DNA of 14,737 bases from Promethearchaeota archaeon. Its GTDB lineage: Archaea > Asgardarchaeota > Lokiarchaeia > Sigynarchaeales > SOKP01. The stretch lies in NCBI GenBank assembly GCA_030620005.1, contig JAUXAJ010000106.1:1-14737 (forward strand), in the 5' to 3' direction. Positions within the stretch are counted from its first letter, which is position 1, and each line of letters opens with the position of its first letter. Below, piece after piece: positions 13,740-14,737 of the stretch. Position numbers and translations under genes: made by a program. The notes beneath the pieces are model-generated. The model ran no database searches and was not told the origin of the DNA. It saw nothing but the letters and a program-made list of their open reading frames with translations.

Positions 13740-14369
13740 ATGACATCTTGTCGGTTCTTAGGTAATGCGTGTGTAGAAATAATAAGCGAGAAAGACCACA
13801 TTATTCTCGATCCCGTGTTTCTTACTTCCCCTCAAGAAGGAATCGAGAAAATCTTCATAACGCACCACCATTCGGACCATATTTCGGTCGATAAGCTTTT
13901 CGAAATCCGCCAACAATACGCAAAAGAAAGTAGTGAGCTTGAAATTTACGGTCCAAAAGGCATCCAAGATGAATTTGATATAGAAATCGTTCATGTAGAT
14001 TCAGGGTCTAAAATCAAGCTTAACGATGGCGTAGTGGAAGTACTTGAAAATAATTGTTGGAAAGCTGGGGATTGCGTGGCATTCTTAGTTACGATTGAAG
14101 GTAAACTAATATTACACACGGCGGACTCCGCGAGCTTTTCGGATCAACTAAGGGGCCTTAAAGACGAGATTGATTGTTGTTTTGTTGCGTGTTTTGAGAG
14201 CAATTTTAACGATTATTTGGAGTTTATAAAGAAAATTACACCAAAAATGGCAATTCCATATCATTTCACAGTTGAAAAAATAGAAGAGGCTAAAAAATTA
14301 GTCGATTTTTTTAAAAAAAATAATATCTATTCAGAATTTCTCTCAATAGGACAAGAATTTGAATTTTAG
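13740..14369 (+). CDS. MBL-fold metal-dependent hydrolase (UlaG-like)
   Basis: This 209-aa protein has the compact metallo-beta-lactamase fold of UlaG-type hydrolases. After FLGNACVEII and the short strand HIILDP, the metal motif HHHSDH (42-47; HxHxDH) is intact. HTADS (126-130) gives the bridging Asp128, and IPYHF gives the C-terminal His175. At the place where relatives usually carry a His before the 'g..v.y.i' strand, this protein has NNCWKAGD with Cys106. Likely cytosolic; substrate unknown (family members hydrolyse lactones or phosphoesters, among others). A fragment of a related gene lies at 10496-10741. The start is the ATG at 13740; no Shine-Dalgarno is evident. Confidence 0.82.
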   Translation: MTSCRFLGNACVEIISEKDHIILDPVFLTSPQEGIEKIFITHHHSDHISVDKLFEIRQQYAKESSELEIYGPKGIQDEFDIEIVHVDSGSKIKLNDGVVEVLENNCWKAGDCVAFLVTIEGKLILHTADSASFSDQLRGLKDEIDCCFVACFESNFNDYLEFIKKITPKMAIPYHFTVEKIEEAKKLVDFFKKNNIYSEFLSIGQEFEF

Positions 14370-14444
14370 AGCGATTTGCACTTTTTCATGTTTTATCGCA
14401 AAATTAACTGAGCAAAACAAAAACTATAAAATATTGAAAGATTC

Positions 14445-14737
14445 ATGAAAAAAGATTATAGCGCATGTTCCGACTCAATCGTTCGAAGGCCGTGTCCTCA
14501 TTGCGGTCAGTTATATCTTTCAAACTTAAAAAGTTGTTCCAAATGCGGAGAGCCTTTAACGCCACTTTTAGACCCTGCTCGAGCGAAAGACAATTTAAAA
14601 CCGTCTAAAAGCGAATTGAACGATAAAGATTATATCGAACTCATTGAATCGGTAATTTGTAAACCCATCCCCCTCCTTGATAAAATAAGTACTATATCTA
14701 TAGGATACAAGGAAATTAATGGACGAGTAATAGGGCT
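14445..14737 (+). CDS. Zinc-ribbon protein, probably leading into leucine-rich repeats (cut by window edge)
   Basis: From the ATG at 14445 the frame is open to the window end (97 codons). CPHCGQLYLSNLKSCSKCG (about residues 18-36) is a zinc ribbon. After a charged linker comes the helix DYIELIESVICKPIPLLDKI (about 63-82), then ISIGYKEINGRVIG at the edge. The order 'helix - KPIP-L - x - GY/F-K-x-x-NGRVIGL' resembles the entry module of Asgard archaeal leucine-rich-repeat proteins, in which the next residues would start the LxxLxL repeats; the repeats themselves lie outside the window. It starts 76 bases after the MBL gene in the same direction. The zinc ribbon is certain; the LRR continuation is inference. 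Confidence 0.65.
   Translation, partial: MKKDYSACSDSIVRRPCPHCGQLYLSNLKSCSKCGEPLTPLLDPARAKDNLKPSKSELNDKDYIELIESVICKPIPLLDKISTISIGYKEINGRVIG

Overview
This is an AT-rich, gene-dense archaeal window. The best fit is an Asgard archaeon of the Lokiarchaeia type, but that is inference. Three things support it: an archaeal XPB helicase gene overlapping a Bax1 (DUF790) nuclease gene by one base; archaeal-style promoters (TTTAAATA/TTATAAA boxes about 25-35 bases before starts, with very short leaders); and a right-edge zinc-ribbon protein whose visible end looks like the entry into an Asgard-type leucine-rich-repeat protein. Several genes start with GTG or TTG. No tRNA, rRNA or CRISPR array is visible.

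Left part (1-1860, all minus strand): a GPH-type (MFS) sugar/cation symporter gene cut by the left window edge, then gene debris. The debris is a C-terminal stump of formamidopyrimidine-DNA glycosylase (zinc finger only), a 43-codon membrane ORF and a 112-aa ORF resembling the ligand-binding half of a TetR regulator without its DNA-binding half. Upstream of these lies a 389-392 aa iron-sulfur protein (SCP2-like N-terminus, Cys-rich middle, two [4Fe-4S] ferredoxin motifs).

Middle (3160-6125): a complete second GPH transporter and a two-gene toxin-antitoxin-like locus (TumE/DUF6516-like toxin with an upstream antitoxin-like partner), all minus strand. They are separated by three same-orientation copies of an intergenic repeat (81, 134 and 134 bp). 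The layout is repeat - transporter - repeat - toxin/antitoxin - repeat - XPB/Bax1, so the repeats bracket gene units. This is the most unusual structure in the window.

Right-middle (6228-10741, plus strand): the XPB-Bax1 DNA-repair operon (the RED motif of XPB reads RPD), then an FAD-dependent phytoene-desaturase/amine-oxidase-family enzyme, then a headless and tailless fragment of a metallo-beta-lactamase-fold gene. A full-length relative of that fragment lies about 3 kb away, at 13740-14369.

Right part (10888-14737): a type-B carboxylesterase with richer base composition than its surroundings (probable transfer from bacteria). It converges on a coupled minus-strand pair: a zinc-ribbon multi-pass membrane protein, and a short membrane ORF that is probably a truncated gene running into the esterase 3' end. 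Then come the full-length MBL-fold hydrolase and the N-terminus of the zinc-ribbon/LRR-like protein. The window has many broken or duplicated gene pieces, which suggests a region of repeated rearrangement.
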